From the NCBI RefSeq assembly GCF_012273895.1, contig NC_052103.1, forward strand, positions 3,472,001-3,536,000: a DNA stretch of 64,000 nt, written 5' to 3'. The translations under genes were made by a program, and so were the position numbers. The notes under the pieces were generated by a model. It was given only the letters and a program-made list of their open reading frames with translations, did not search any database and was not told where the DNA came from. Below, piece by piece: positions 45,961 to 58,904 of the stretch; position 1 is the stretch's first letter; every line of letters starts with the position of its first letter. The DNA is from Zerene cesonia (Eukaryota > Arthropoda > Insecta > Lepidoptera > Pieridae).

Positions 45961-48900
45961 ATGGATTTCATACCGAAGGACAGGTTCTTGGAACTGCACC
46001 CTGACACACTGTATCAGGTAAAGGATATAATATTAAATGCCTCTTAATATTTACTCTGTAATACTGTTTATATGTATATTTTTATTGTTTATGTATTATT
46101 GGTAGTTTACGTAATGTTTTAAATGCTAAATTCTGATTTTATTTTGTCTGTTTCGTTTCATATGAAAAAGGAGTGATTTTTATATGATTTTGGCGTCTAG
46201 TGATAGTTAAGCCTTTTTTTAACTTATACCGCAATGAAACTTACATTCCTATAAAAGTTTATTTCATTACGTGGGCGAAGTTGGGGGCGTAAAGCCTAGT
46301 ACTTAATAATACACTAAAATATACGTCGTTGTATAGGTTGTGTAGTATGTGTTGCTAAGGCATCGAATAAATCTGCTTTTTATAGTTCAAAATTTAAAAT
46401 CACATCTTTTATATGATAAAAAGCAAAATTTTACTTACAAATGGCTTTATGTACAACATGAGATTTATGGAAATAATATTCATTCTTTTGCTTGAATATT
46501 TTGTACCAATTTAGGATCCCTTTAAATACATAGCAATTTAATGTTTTATTTTTTAAATCTCTGTGTATTCTTAATTTAGAAGTAGCTTACCTGCTGCTAT
46601 AATATAAAGCTTAGTCTTTTTCCTTGTTTCCTTCAGATTCTATAGATGTAAATTTATCAACATTTACAGGTTCGTAAAGAAATAAATATGGAGAGGCCAG
46701 GAGAAATGAAACGCGCGGTAAACCTTTTGAAGGAATGGCTTCTCAAACAGCCGCATTTAATAAAAAAAGATTTTCGTAAGTCAATACTTTATTATTACTT
46801 ATTTCTATTTCCTTTGTAATTTGAACAATTTGGATTTGTTGTGAAAACTAGCTATATTTTTGTAATACGAACGTGATGCCACTGACAGTGATAGTTTAAA
46901 TGAAAGCTTAGCTAGACTCGTTTCAAAACAGTTAATTAATTGTTGATACTATGTTTTAAAGCTGTCATTGACGCAGAATGTCGCTTCTACCGAATTTTCT
47001 ATATATGAACTTTTTTATTCAATATAGATTAAACAAATAATTTACAACAAAATTAGTTACATACAGGAATTTTTGTCATAGAATCGAAATGTTAAATGAC
47101 CATAAATGAGTTAGAATAAGGCAAAAAGTTTGCAAAAAAAAGGTGTGTGCGATTCACACACGATAGTAGTGAAACTACAGTAATATAAAATAGTATGTAT
47201 ATTTCTGTCTCTTTCTTTGCCGGCTTCATTCTACACATTTTTGTATTTGCGTCTCTTACCTGTCGTTTTTCCGTTGCATCAGGTTTGAAATCACAACGAT
47301 TCTAAAGAAGTTTCACTTCAATAAGTATAGTTTCAATATCCACACCTCGTTCCCAAAGTAAAGTACCTTAAGAACAGAAGCAACAGCGGTTAATAATATG
47401 GGCTAAGCTTTGCCGCAGTACCAGCTGAATTAGCACCCCATTGATTAAATTTGAAACCATTCTCAAATATGCTATGAAACCCCAAAGAGTACCTACTCTA
47501 TATTAAAGAGGTAAAGTGAGCATTTTGGAAATTCGCGAGTACGGAATATTATGTTATATGATAATTCGACGGAAGCTTAGGTACTGTGGTGTTTAGCCAC
47601 AGGGCGTCAAGTTACCATATGAGTTGCCGCCTTTTCGCTGAAAACAAAATTTTCTCTTCGTCGGTATTGGTCTGAAATTAAATAATGTAGTTTCATCTAC
47701 ACAAGCACAGGTACAGAAAATTTTATCTAAATCGTGAGATTAGGAGTAAAACGCGTTTGTACGATAATGAGAGGGGGGAATTAATCTAGATTAGAACCAG
47801 TCTAAAACTAAAGACTGACGGAATTAAATCAATATTAGAATAATTTTTGATAGCATTTTTTGACAATAAAGAAACACGTTTGATACCGTCTTCCATGCAA
47901 ATATAAACTATTAAAAACACTACAACGGGATCTGTACATATAACAATTTATCGTTCCATCTCAAACGCATTAATCCTGCTGCGCTCAACAGATCGTTGAA
48001 AATGTCTGTTTGATCTTCACAAACATAAACATAAACTTCAACTGTGGGAGTCGAGCACACCAAGTCAGTATCACACTCCCACAGAAAACCGGCGTGAAAT
48101 AATAGCATGCTATTGTGTTTCGTACGGTGAGTGGGGGAGCCGTAGCCCCATATCCTTTCCCTTAACCTTCCCAGTCCTTTCCTTTATACCTCTCATCAAT
48201 CTTTTCCTAATCCCTTCCCAATTAAAGTTGGCAATCCATTTGTATACGCGTAATGTTTGCAATTGACGTTACGCCTCTCCAAATGTTTATGGGCGGTGAT
48301 AGCGCTCACCATCAGGCGACCCACCAGCTCCATTGCCGAATTTGACATAAAAAAAACATAGCTCTTATATGCTAGTATCTCTACTCACCTTGATTAGTGA
48401 ATACGAATACTAATTCTTTTGAAGAAAGTTCCCTTTAACATCATATTACCTTTATAGATCTATCAGGCTTTGAATACAAATTTTGATGAACTATACTTAA
48501 GAACCTCTGCCCAGCTTTAGTCTTATGAATAGGTTTAAATCTACCTAAAGCCTAGATTTATTGTCTAACTTACCCTTAGAAATATTTAATACTTCTAATT
48601 CTTGCAATAACAAGCCAGTTATTGTTTATTATTGTATGACACAGATGTATAAGACAGCTGTTATGCTATTTACATAGCAATCAAGTATCTAGCATTTACC
48701 ATAAGCATACGAATTTGTTGGAAATTTAATGATTTATATTTCATATTGTTATTTATGTAATTTGTATGATTAACAGGACAAATACCAATCTTATCTTTAG
48801 ATTTCAAATTCCACTATTTTTCACATGACTAATCGATATTATTTTCTAACCGATAGACACTTTCTAGAATATTTAATACGTATAATTGAGCAAGAATGTG

Positions 48901-51900
48901 ATCTGTAAACAATTTGAGATTTCATACAAATTATTTATAATAATAAATCATAGATTGGTATTTCATTTAGATGAGGTACATAGCTACATAGCACTTATGG
49001 ACTTCAAAACTTGGACAACATGTATTTTGGGGTCCACTTTCGATATGTTTGCTGTAGTTATTAAGAAATTATATTTCTAAATATACAGTAGTAATTATTA
49101 AATATACAGTAGTAATACCTTTAACTGTGATTTAGGTAATCAATTTACAAAGCACATAGACAATAACGTATACAGTACGTTACATGTTTTGGTTGTATTA
49201 TAAAGTACTCGTATGATCTTTTTGTGGAAAATACACAAGCTTCGAAACAGAAATATGCGTACGTACTTCAATTTTCATTGTCAGTTACAAAAAAACAACC
49301 TAATAGGAATAGACCTTGAAAATCCTCAAATAACATTATGATTATGAAAGTATTTATTTACCTTTCTTTCACGTCAAAGCGATTTTATGACATAGTTTTT
49401 GTGTAAAGTTTACTATCTTTTTTTAGTTTTTTTTTTACCGCTGAAACACCTAATGCCATTGGAAGCTAGATAATGATGCGTATCAGGTGACATGTAGATA
49501 GGTTCACAGTAACATGAATTAATCGACGCGATATATTTATTATCAACACTAATTATAGAAACATACTAAAATTCCTCATCAAATACAAGATTAATCACTC
49601 AATTTAATCATAAGCGTATCAGGAATTATATTTTAATCCACTTAGTATTTATTGCTTCTTTATTATTATCGATTACTTTGTTTAATGATTAATTATATAC
49701 CAATTCTCGAAGGAGGGTCAAACAAATCCTCGGGCGTAAATCTTATACCTTTAAACGAGCAATGCTTGTATATATATATATATATATATATATAATTGGA
49801 ATCTCGGAATCGGCTCCAACGATTTTCATGAAATTTAGTATATAGAGGGTTTCGGGGGCGATAAATCGATCTAGCTAGGAATTTTTTTTAGAAAATGTCA
49901 TATTCGTGTTTTATTCGTGTTTTTTTTCCTGACATCTATTGGTGAATAATAATACTATTTTGCTTCGTACATAGCTGGATAACTGAAATAATGTCATATT
50001 CGTGTTTTATTCGTGTTTTTTTTTCCTGACATCTATTGGTGAATAATAATACTATTTTGCTTCGTAGATAGCTGGACAACTGAAATAACACATAGGCACT
50101 TTTTATACCGATATTCCTACGGGATACGGTTACGCAGCACGCTTACGCGGTTTCAACCGCGGGTCACAGCTAGTGATTTTATGAAATGCGTAAAAGTATT
50201 TAACTGTACTGGAATTTTAAAATATTAAAATGTATTTTTGCAGCAACTACAAAATGACCTCTAGACTTGAGACAAAAACCAGGATTGCGTGTTGATTTAA
50301 TAATTATACGGCAATTGGTGTATTAGACCTAAAATGGTCAAGGACAAGCTGGTAATAGCAGCGGAATTACTAACACATTGTTATATTGTTTTAATAACCA
50401 TCCACAATTAAAATATTGTAGTGTTTGCGTCCTTGTGCACTATGAATAACTTCAATTTCAAATATTTCCGTATATAAATAAATATCTATACAAATCTAAT
50501 ATTTTATTAAGTAGTGTTTATTAGTGACTTTTATACAAAATAGGTAATTGTTGCGACTCATTTAATTTAATAATTAATGACGAATTTCTCATAATAAACG
50601 TAAAATGATTAATAAGTTTTTGAATATACTAAAAGGTAGAATGACTAACTATGCGCGTTAAATATACCTATGTATTATATAAGTATTCTTATGATTTATC
50701 ATAGTATGTAACGACCAAGTAATAATAATGGCTTCTTTGTTTACAAGTGTACTGATAATATTGCTCTTTTATTTACTATCACATATAAATCTTTAATTAA
50801 AAATTAATTACTTTTCGTAATAACAATAAGTAGGTAATAATATTTGATACTATTGTCGTAGTCTAATAATAGATACAGTTGTTAAAAGTAAATGTTTAGA
50901 CAAGTCAATCGTGTGGGATCAAATGTCGAGGCGCTGGGGGGGAGCGAGCCCGAGCTACATACACCATGTTGTTAGCAGCTCGGGACACTATTTAGGGGCT
51001 GCCACACATATTTTTTATGTTTGATGTAACCAAAAAATCAGATGAATACAAGAACACACGACTTACATACTAATAATAATTTCCAAATACCCTATACTTA
51101 AATCAAAGAAAAAGCTTCCAACTATCTACTATATCACAGGTTATATTATGTTCAAACACTGTATTTAAGTGATCCAAAAGCTTTGCTCCTTTTATTGACA
51201 GTTATTATACAATTAATATTCCGCGCATGGAAATTTAACATATGAAATTTGACACACTCATAGTTTAAATAGAGAAGAATTGCAGATAACCATACACACG
51301 CATAACTACGCTTTGTTTATAATTAGGACGAATTTCGACCACTAAGCAAAGTAAGGTATTAATAAATTGTTGTATTAATTATCTATCCCAATGGCGTAAT
51401 CTTACTTATTTGGAATATATAAGAATCGTTTTCAAGTAGGTACGCAAATTTCGTCGCCGCTGTGTGATCGTCATATTTTCGCTAAGCGTCTTAGCGATTC
51501 TATCAGAACGTTCTAGACTTGATTTATGCCAACATAGTTAAAACATATTAATCTTCTTTAGTATTGTTACGAATTAAGCTCATGACAGTAAATTATCTAT
51601 TCTCTCAATAAATTTTCATATTAGTGCAGAATCGCGGTTTAGTGCCTACCCACAAATTATTTATTATTACTGTATTATTATTATTACAAAATATTTCAAA
51701 CTGTTTCAGTTAATTTTACTTTAATTACGTATTAAAATTATATAAAAAAGCAACAAAAACACTGAATTAACTATAGGTATTATACAACGTTTACAATTCT
51801 AAATCTAATTTATCAATCCCGACTATATTACAAATGCGAAAGTAACCGATAAGAATGAAATCTGGTACAAACATAATTCAATCTCGAGAAATGAAACAGC

Positions 51901-54900
51901 ATAGTTTTAATCCCAGTAATCCTTTGACTATGCAGCGTAGCCGGTGGCGGAGAGCTAGTCGAAAATATATTAAACAAATAAAGACGTTATTCGTATGTGC
52001 ATATAAATATGGATACTTTCATTTCTAGCGGACTTCTATCTAGAGACAACAATCGTGGGAACAAAGGGATCAGTGGAACGCGCCAAAAAGCAATTCGACA
52101 AAGTTTGTACCATGAGATCATTGATGCCACAATTCTTCGACACATACGATGTTGGAAAGGACTTGGCGCCCTATCTGGAAAATTCTATGTAATTATTATT
52201 AACCGGCTCTGACAGGGATTACTCACATAAAAACTAAGATATAGACTTTACTAATCAGAAAGTATTTAGCTTTGTGTCGATAAAATAATGTTTAATGTCG
52301 GTTAGTTGTTGAGTTGATTAATTACACAAACAGAATCTAATATTTTCTTTTCAAATAGTACTGATATTAAAAAAGACAATAGATATTCATGCCTAGAATG
52401 AGAAGATTATCGCTCAGACTGTTTAGTATTACTTCTTTATCAGATTTTTCTGAAGATTTATTGTTGCAACTGTCTACTAAATGACCGTTAATTTTAAGTC
52501 CTTTTTTCTATAACTAGGTTATTGTTTTCATATACATATTAACTGCAAACTGATAATAACTGAATAAAAAAAGCTGAAAAAGTTATTTTACAATTTTCTT
52601 GCTTTCAATATTTCTTTATTTTACCATTATTGAAGTATAATGAGTTTTCAGATACTTAGCAATGTTGCCAAAACTAACAAAGGAACACTATAGGGTATTC
52701 GCTACCAAGATTATTGATGTGTTTGGTGATTCAGCTACGTACACAAAGTATTTCAAATTCTGCATTCAAGTAAGTTGTTCAAGTATTTTTTAATGTTTCT
52801 ATGAATTCCGTTTTCCTTTCTTACTCTCAACATATGAAGGAAGTTAAAACAAATAGAGGCTTTTCCTTAGAAGAGCCGAAAAGTAAAATAATTGGATATA
52901 TCTAAGTAGAATCGGTAGAAAAGATATTCTCATTTCATACTTTTAAGAATTAAAAAGATTCTTCGAGTAGCATTTTATACTATACTTCTGTACCAATGGA
53001 TCAGTATAGGGTAAAATTAACTTTTAAATCAAGTGTGGGAGTTGAGAATCCTTCGTCACGAATTGGGCCAGTTGGGGCCGGGGGAGGTACCAAACCCTTA
53101 CAAAATATCAGCGTGATATAAAACCCTGTAAATACTCGTGTCTTCCCATTCTAGTAGTATTAATAATAAATTCACAATTACGCAAATCAAGCTTTATTCC
53201 TGTCGTCAATAATTTCCTTCCAAAATATATATCTATTCTTTCAAAATTTCTCAATTTCCTTCCATTTTAACCATCAGACGACACAATAGTGAATGAGTTT
53301 ATTACGTCTAATTAACTAGGAAGCTTACACCTAATAACTTCAACAAAAATAACACACTTAAAATGGAATATCGCACCCACTTACACCTCGCTACACTATT
53401 ATTTAATGTGTTGAAATACAGAGTGCCTGTTTATTTATACAATAAATTGAAATGGTTGGCGGATAATAATACAACCTATCAGACTCGACACGCAGGTTCC
53501 TTATTGGAAATTCCCCTACACAGAACATCGACATTTAGGGGGAGTTTCAGGTATCGAGCCTCAAAATGCTGGAACGACCTTCCGCCGCCTATCCGTTCAC
53601 AACAAAGTTTAAACACATTTAAAAATAAACTAAAGTTATATCTTCTGGACTTTCAAAAGCGCCAACAGTCTTAACCTCCCACTCCCCCTCCATTGTTTAG
53701 TTATCTTAGTATATTATATAATAAGTAGGTATTTATTCATGGTATCTTATATTGTTTGTATCTTAATTATTAAAAATATATTCCATCTATATGTCAATAT
53801 TATGTATATTCAACTATATGTGCATTATAAATATTGTATATCATTATTATTATATACACACCTATTATAATTATACATGTATTATATTTTACATAATATT
53901 CATATATTTAATAGTTCGAGCATGAACACATCCGCTGTCAATAAGGCATAAGGCATCCACTGAAAATCAGTGTCAGTACGCTGAGTGGCGGGCCTAATTA
54001 AGGCACATATATATTTTAACTATATTTATTTCTTTGTTATTTTTACCTGTATGTGTCATAATAAACGTATTTTCTTTCTTTCTTTCTTTCTAATACCATT
54101 GATATCTAATTCAATTGAATCCGATTCGGTTGAACACTAAATTAGTTACCTTGAAAACTTAGACAGCACATGATTATGCTGTGTTTTAAAATTGAATTAA
54201 TGTCGATTGAATGAAAAGTTTTAATTTGTGATACCATTCAATCTAGATATAAAACTAGTTTTTAAGTAATAATTCAAGTTCAAGGTCGAATAAAAATCAT
54301 ACCTGAATTGAAAACAAATTCAAGATGGAATCAATTTCGGTGTTAAGGTTCTGGACCTTTAGAGTCCGAATAAAAAAAAACTTGTTTTATAATTAACTTA
54401 AATTTCATTTTCAGATGGCCGAATATGCAAAAAATCATGACTACGTCGGTAGTTTCCGAATGGTTGTTGACCTATCAGAATGTAATCTATTAGATTACAT
54501 ATCGAAAATAAATCTTTTGGAGATACGACAAGTGATGGCTCTATTTATGGTAAGAAGTGTATTATGTACTTCAATTCACTTTGTTTTTAATAATTTGAGC
54601 TCTAAATAATCATTAGGGACTGTTGATACCTAATATATTTTCTTCGCAACTAAGCAAATTGTATTGTAACGCTAATTTCAGACGGACTACGCGATACTAC
54701 TGTGATAATAATATTTAGTACAGTACAGTGTGAACAATACATGATGTGCGATATTGTTCTGCTATAAGCTATGTACTATATATACTAAACTATAGCTGTT
54801 ATACTACAGCTTACTTTGAAAGTCGCTTAAAATAACTGCAATTTTGTATCTATTAAAATTATTCCCACTGTAAATGACTTGAACTGGAACCAAACTATTC

Positions 54901-55867
54901 ATGAACCAAGGCGTGCAATAAAATACGAAATAAAACTACTAAAATTGAATCACCTTATTTTTCAGGACGGCTATGGAATGAAAATAAAAGGTATTCATTT
55001 TATATCACAATCAAGAGCTATTGATGCACTCCTAACAATATTCAAGCAGGTATTGAAACCAAAGATAGCTGGCAGGATGCATGTTCACAAAACAAGTGTT
55101 GAATTACTTGATATTATTGACAAGGATGTGTTACCCGTAGACTTTGGCGGCAATGAACGGTCCATGAAGGATCTTTTTGGTGTGTATTTTCAATATAGAA
55201 CACGAACATTTAAATAGATTAAACAAAGTATTGAAATTTCATTGAAATAACGCAGACTTACGTAATTAGAGCTATTATTTTACTTAAATTGTAGTAACAT
55301 CCTATCCTACCATCCTACTAATATTATTAATCACTTTCACGCAAAATCTTCTACACCGATTGCAATGAAATTTGGTACGTAAATAGCTGGACAAATGGAA
55401 TAACATATAGGCAACTTTTGATGCCGATATTCCTACGGGATAAAGACTTACGCGGGTGAAACCGCGCGGCGCAGCTAGTTAAATATAATTGGTACACAAT
55501 ATCAAAAGTGTATCTGTCAAGCAATTTATACAATCAAGAACATAGTTATGCATCAATCGACATTAGTTTTTTTGTCAGCAGTTATATTATAACTCACAAA
55601 ATTTAAATTTAACAAGATCTATCAATATACACGCAGAATAGCTTAATATTCGATGAGAAGTTTACAAATGATCACATTTCCGCTTTAACAATTTTCATTG
55701 TTCATTTTGCAGAGGAATGGGTAGAAATATTATCCACAGAAGAACACAAGGAATACATTAAACACATAAACAGCGCTGGAACGGATGAGTCGCTTCGTGC
55801 AGAAAACAAATTCAACGAAGAATATGCGGGGATGCCTGGGACGTTTCGATTACTGACTGTTGACTGA
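45961..55867 (+). CDS. CRAL-TRIO domain protein, alpha-TTP-like, array copy 6 with an extra intron (314 aa, 7 exons)
   Basis: Exons: 45961-46017, 46670-46775, 52029-52188, 52652-52769, 54415-54549, 54966-55179 and 55713-55867 (TGA stop). The first two exons together are 57+106=163 nt, exactly the single exon 1 of copies 1, 2, 4, 5 and 7. The 652-base intron splits codons 19 and 20 (..DTLYQ | VRKEIN..) in phase 0. Exon 2 is one codon longer than usual (160 nt). Motifs: GTKGSVERAKKQFD, LPKLTKEHYRVFATK, EYAKNHDYVGSF, KIKGIHFISQSRAID (K198, K200), LKPKIAGR (K225, R229), LPVDFGG and PGTFRLLTVD. The intron 46776-52028 (5.3 kb) has a LINE tail, a family A piece, a tandem duplication and otherwise AT-rich DNA. 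Intron 53 to 54 kb holds a truncated LINE. Confidence 0.92.
48043..48355 (+). repeat. LINE 3'-tail copy (family L)
   Basis: TGTGGGAGTCGAGCACACCA, GGTGAGTGGGGGAGCCGTAG, GGCAATCCATTTGTATACGC, CATTGCCGAATTTGACATAA plus an A-run. It lies in the long intron of copy 6. Confidence 0.75.
49769..49794. repeat. (TA)n microsatellite beside a retroelement tail
   Basis: About 13 TA units. They are followed at 49795-49880 by a degenerate RTE-like tail (GGAATCTCGGAATCGGCTCC, then CGATTTTCATGAAATTTAGT, ending TCGATCTAGCTAGGA). Confidence 0.8.
49895..50087. repeat. 96-bp tandem duplication
   Basis: Unit 1 starts at 49895 and unit 2 at 49991. Both open ATGTCATATTCGTGTTTTAT, include CCTGACATCTATTGGTGAAT and end AGCTGGA(T/C)AACTGAAATAA. 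Only a few differences separate them. The right unit runs into family A sequence (50062-50174), so the duplication includes part of a retroelement. Confidence 0.85.
50062..50174 (-). repeat. Short retroelement family A, partial reversed
   Basis: TTCGTAGATAGCTGGACAAC through GATATTCCTACGGGATACGG to TCACAGCTAGTG. It has a small internal duplication around the CTTACGCGG segment. Confidence 0.65.
50930..51010 (+). repeat. Dispersed repeat, GAGCCCGAGCTAC family
   Basis: GCGAGCCCGAGCTACATACA then TGTTGTTAGCAGCTCGGGAC, matching 30501-30600 in reverse. Markedly GC-rich for this window, and bounded by GTGTGG and CCACAC, which could be short inverted ends. Confidence 0.55.
51815..51960 (-). repeat. 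Degenerate short retroelement tail
   Basis: CCCGACTATATTACAAATGC, then GATAAGAATGAAATCTGGTA, ending GTAGCCGGTGGCGGAGAGCT. Layout of family A but strongly diverged. It ends ~70 bases before exon 2 of copy 6. Confidence 0.45.
53033..53122 (+). repeat. LINE 3'-tail fragment (family L)
   Basis: AGTGTGGGAGTTGAGAATCC, ACGAATTGGGCCAGTTGGGG and ATATCAGCGTGATATAAA match the 5' part of family L. Confidence 0.55.
53231..53252 (+). repeat. Family P SINE fragment
   Basis: Twenty-odd bases (TCTATTCTTTCAAAATTTCT..) identical to the right inverted-repeat arm of the SINEs at 28988-29131 and 34774-34960. Confidence 0.5.
53341..54092 (+). mobile_element. 5'-truncated LINE with ORF2 C-terminus and (TTTC)n tail
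   Basis: A frame from 53363 to 53674 reads THLHLATLLFNVLKYRVPVY.. through FRYRASKCWNDLPPPIRSQQ and ends LKLYLLDFQKRQQS. This is the typical C-terminal end of a CR1/Jockey-type ORF2. A ~390-base UTR follows and ends in TTTCTTTCTTTCTTTC at 54070-54091. It differs from the LINE at 15669, so two LINE families are present. It lies between exons 3 and 4 of copy 6. Confidence 0.8.
55310..55480 (-). repeat. Short retroelement family A
   Basis: CATCCTACTAATATTATTAA to GCGCGGCGCAGCTAGTT, reversed. It lies in the last intron of copy 6. Confidence 0.75.
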
Positions 55868-57284
55868 TATTTATCGAATATTGTACATATTGGTTGTAGT
55901 TTTTGGTTCCTATTGTATTGTATTAAAAACCGACTTCATAAACTGTGAACTTTACAAACTTTGGTATCTTATTCGTAATGTTATACGCATGTTTCCCAAA
56001 AACCTAGACGGATGTGTATGACGTATATATATGTGTGTGACGTAGTATTGCTATGCATTTAGATACCTTTGACATATACTAGAGACCTAGATAAACAAAG
56101 CATAAATAATACTTACTTTATGAAAACATTCCACAGTAAAGTATTAAGATAAGAACCTATTGACTTTTCATCAAAAGAAGCCAAAGTAATTTATAAAGTT
56201 ATGTTTTGACATAGACAGTTTTATTGTCGTTGTCTCAATGAGGGTGGCATTTAAAATTTTCTCGTTAATTAAATAAAAATAAAAACATTAACTAAGCCCA
56301 ATTATGTCATCATATGTACTAATGTTATATTTTTAAAGCTAAATTGTTTTTTCTTATATTATACAGGAAATAAAACAAATGCTTTGACTGGCAAAAATAT
56401 TGGAATTCGTTTCAGAGTTCACACCACATGGGTCCCTTACCTAGATTTACAGCGAGCTTTATGTAACCCTTCTTTGCCTATAATTTAATCCTTTTAATTT
56501 TTTTTCAAGGAATTCCACACATCTACCACTAAGTGTTCAAAAAGCTTTTGTAGCATTAAATTATGAATTAGGGATTAGCTCGATGCTTTTTGAAGTTAGT
56601 ATAATAACATTTTAATTAAATAGTAATTACGTTTACATGGATTTACTTCATTGAATACAAATTTTTCATAAAAATCGTAATAGGCAAAAGAAAAATAAGT
56701 TCAAAAAGACGGTCTTATCGCTAGGTCATCTATCTTATCTGTTCCAGACTTAAAAAGAGGTCGGTGAGCAAAAATTAAGGCGTGATAATATTTGAACGCC
56801 TGAATTGTGGTAAATGCACACAATTATTAAACAAACATAATATCATACAATACCTTAACAAAGGGGCTATGAATTATTAATTTACAATTTGATAAAGTCT
56901 TCGGGGTAATAATTTGATTAACACATAAAAAAATTCTCGAGGGTTTTTTTACTACAATTAAATATAATATATCTGTTGGCGAAATGAAACGAGGGGTCTC
57001 AGTGAAATTGCCTTAATATTTAATAAAATTCCATAGAATAATTGATGTCACATTTTGAAAGATTAGATTAAAACATCATGGTGTTGCGGAATCAGAACTC
57101 TGCCCTCTGTTATGAGTAAAGGCATTCTCCGCTACAATACAATACAGTCTGGATAAGCACTTGGAATTCTCTAATCTCCTCCTCCATATCAGGAATTTTT
57201 ATCCTGATGCAAATAAAGGCAGATGCTAAAGTATTTGTGCTATAGAAGTTTGATACTCTGTAAAACTTACAGTTCCAACATCGG

Positions 57285-57590
57285 TCACCCGCCGTAAGAA
57301 CGAATTCCATCCGCACCATCTGGATGGTTGGCGGTCCACCACCGTACGCTTCACCCGCAACTTCTTTCCGCATACGCTGAAGCTTTCGAACAATTTACCA
57401 GCTATGGTGTTCCCGAACAATTATGATATTGAGGCCTTAAAGAAAATAACGTATATGTCACTAAGAGGCCGGCAAAACACCTGTAACACCTCTAGTGTTA
57501 CAAGTGTTCATGAGCGGTGGTGACCACTTAACATCAGGTGGCCCATCTGGTGCTTTGCTTGTTCTGCGTAAAAAAGTAATAAAAAACTAA
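57285..57590 (+). mobile_element. LINE ORF2 C-terminal fragment
   Basis: The frame FHPHHLDGWRSTTVRFTRNF.. continues to NNLPAMVFPNNYDIEALKKI and LRGRQNT, ending at TGA after HERW. It resembles the ORF2 end at 15669-16055 (HPHHLDAWRSTTVRFSRHF; LKGRQHT), so it is the same Jockey/CR1-type clade. The 3' end CAGGTGGCCCATCTGGTGCT is followed by TTCTGCGTAAAAAAGTAATA. Confidence 0.75.
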
Positions 57591-58299
57591 TTATTTTTAA
57601 CACACAATACGAACGATATTAATTAGTTTGAAAGATACTAGGCATATGATCGTAGTTATATTTTAATAAAATATATATGTATTTTTATTTCTAACCATAT
57701 ATTTAAAAGCTCGTTATTTAATAACTAAATAAGAATGATGTTTCTTATACATAACCAAAAACATAATCTGACTTGCCAATATTATACTAACGTTGTGAAT
57801 TAACTCGATTAAAAGAAGTATCGCCTAAAAAAAAGGTTGAAAATTACGTTCTCTGAATTTAAAATCATAGTAGTTGCTATTTTTTTGAAAAAGATGTGCT
57901 TTTATAATAAACAACTCCTTAACTATTTATAAATAATTGACATGCAAAAAAGGCGGTATACATTATTTACAATATTATTAAGTATTGTTCTTATTTTTCT
58001 TATTTATTACTATCGGTTGCCCGGCTTCAGTCGCGTGATCACTGAAAACGAACAGCTGTTGTCAGTTTTCACACATGTCACATATTTAATACAGCGCCAT
58101 CTATCGGTATTTCTAAACTTTCAGAGGGAGCATCTTCCTATGGGATTGAGATGTTTGCCCGCGACGAAAAGTAGCCAATTTCACTCTCTAGTCTCTTAAG
58201 AATTATCAAGAGATACAAAAATATCATTTAAAAATGACTCCGTTGCGATTGGTATTCATAACAATTTTTTATCTACATTGGAACAACACAAACAGATAT

Positions 58300-58449
58300 T
58301 CAGGAGTTCATTCCTTCTTTTCCTTATCCATTTCCCTTGAAAGCGGGCAGCGGATTCGCAAAGCCACTAACTCTGCGGATGTTCATGGGCTTTGGTGAGC
58401 TCTTATCATCAGGGAAACCACCAACTGCCCGCTAAGACATAAAAAAAAT
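58300..58449 (+). repeat. LINE 3'-tail fragment (family L related)
   Basis: TTCCTTCTTTTCCTTATCCA, GAAAGCGGGCAGCGGATTCG, GCGGATGTTCATGGGCTTTG, CCCGCTAAGACATAAAAAAA. Confidence 0.6.
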
Positions 58450-58904
58450 TACTGTATTATGAGTATTTATATTTATGAATATATATCTTTTGTTATAGGA
58501 AAACTAATATAAGGAATTGGTTTTACTTTTTAACTTACTTACTTTACTTTTTAAGCAACCACATTCAGAGACAACATTTTTAATTTTACATAACAAATAA
58601 AAACAGCAAAGTTTTAAAATAGCAAAGTCAACTAGAGATTCAGACAAAGATAAAACGGTTAAATGTCTCTTTGTTCATATGACAGATTAGAATTATAAGC
58701 CCCTGGAAATAATATATCACGTACTATGATGTAAATTAAATAATCTTATGTCATAATATTAGCTGGATATTTTTCAGATACAGCTTCTTAAACGTTTATT
58801 ACTATAAACTTATAAATTAAATAATAAAAACTTATATATATATACTAGACGTATACTTTGACTTCAAACCAATGTTTTCAAGTGATAAAACGACTGATAT
58901 ATAC

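Noticed and set aside
53363..53674. 103-codon open frame as a host gene
   Set aside because: It is the C-terminus of a LINE ORF2 (WNDLPPPIRSQQ..FKNKLKLYLL) with a LINE-type UTR and a TTTC tail.
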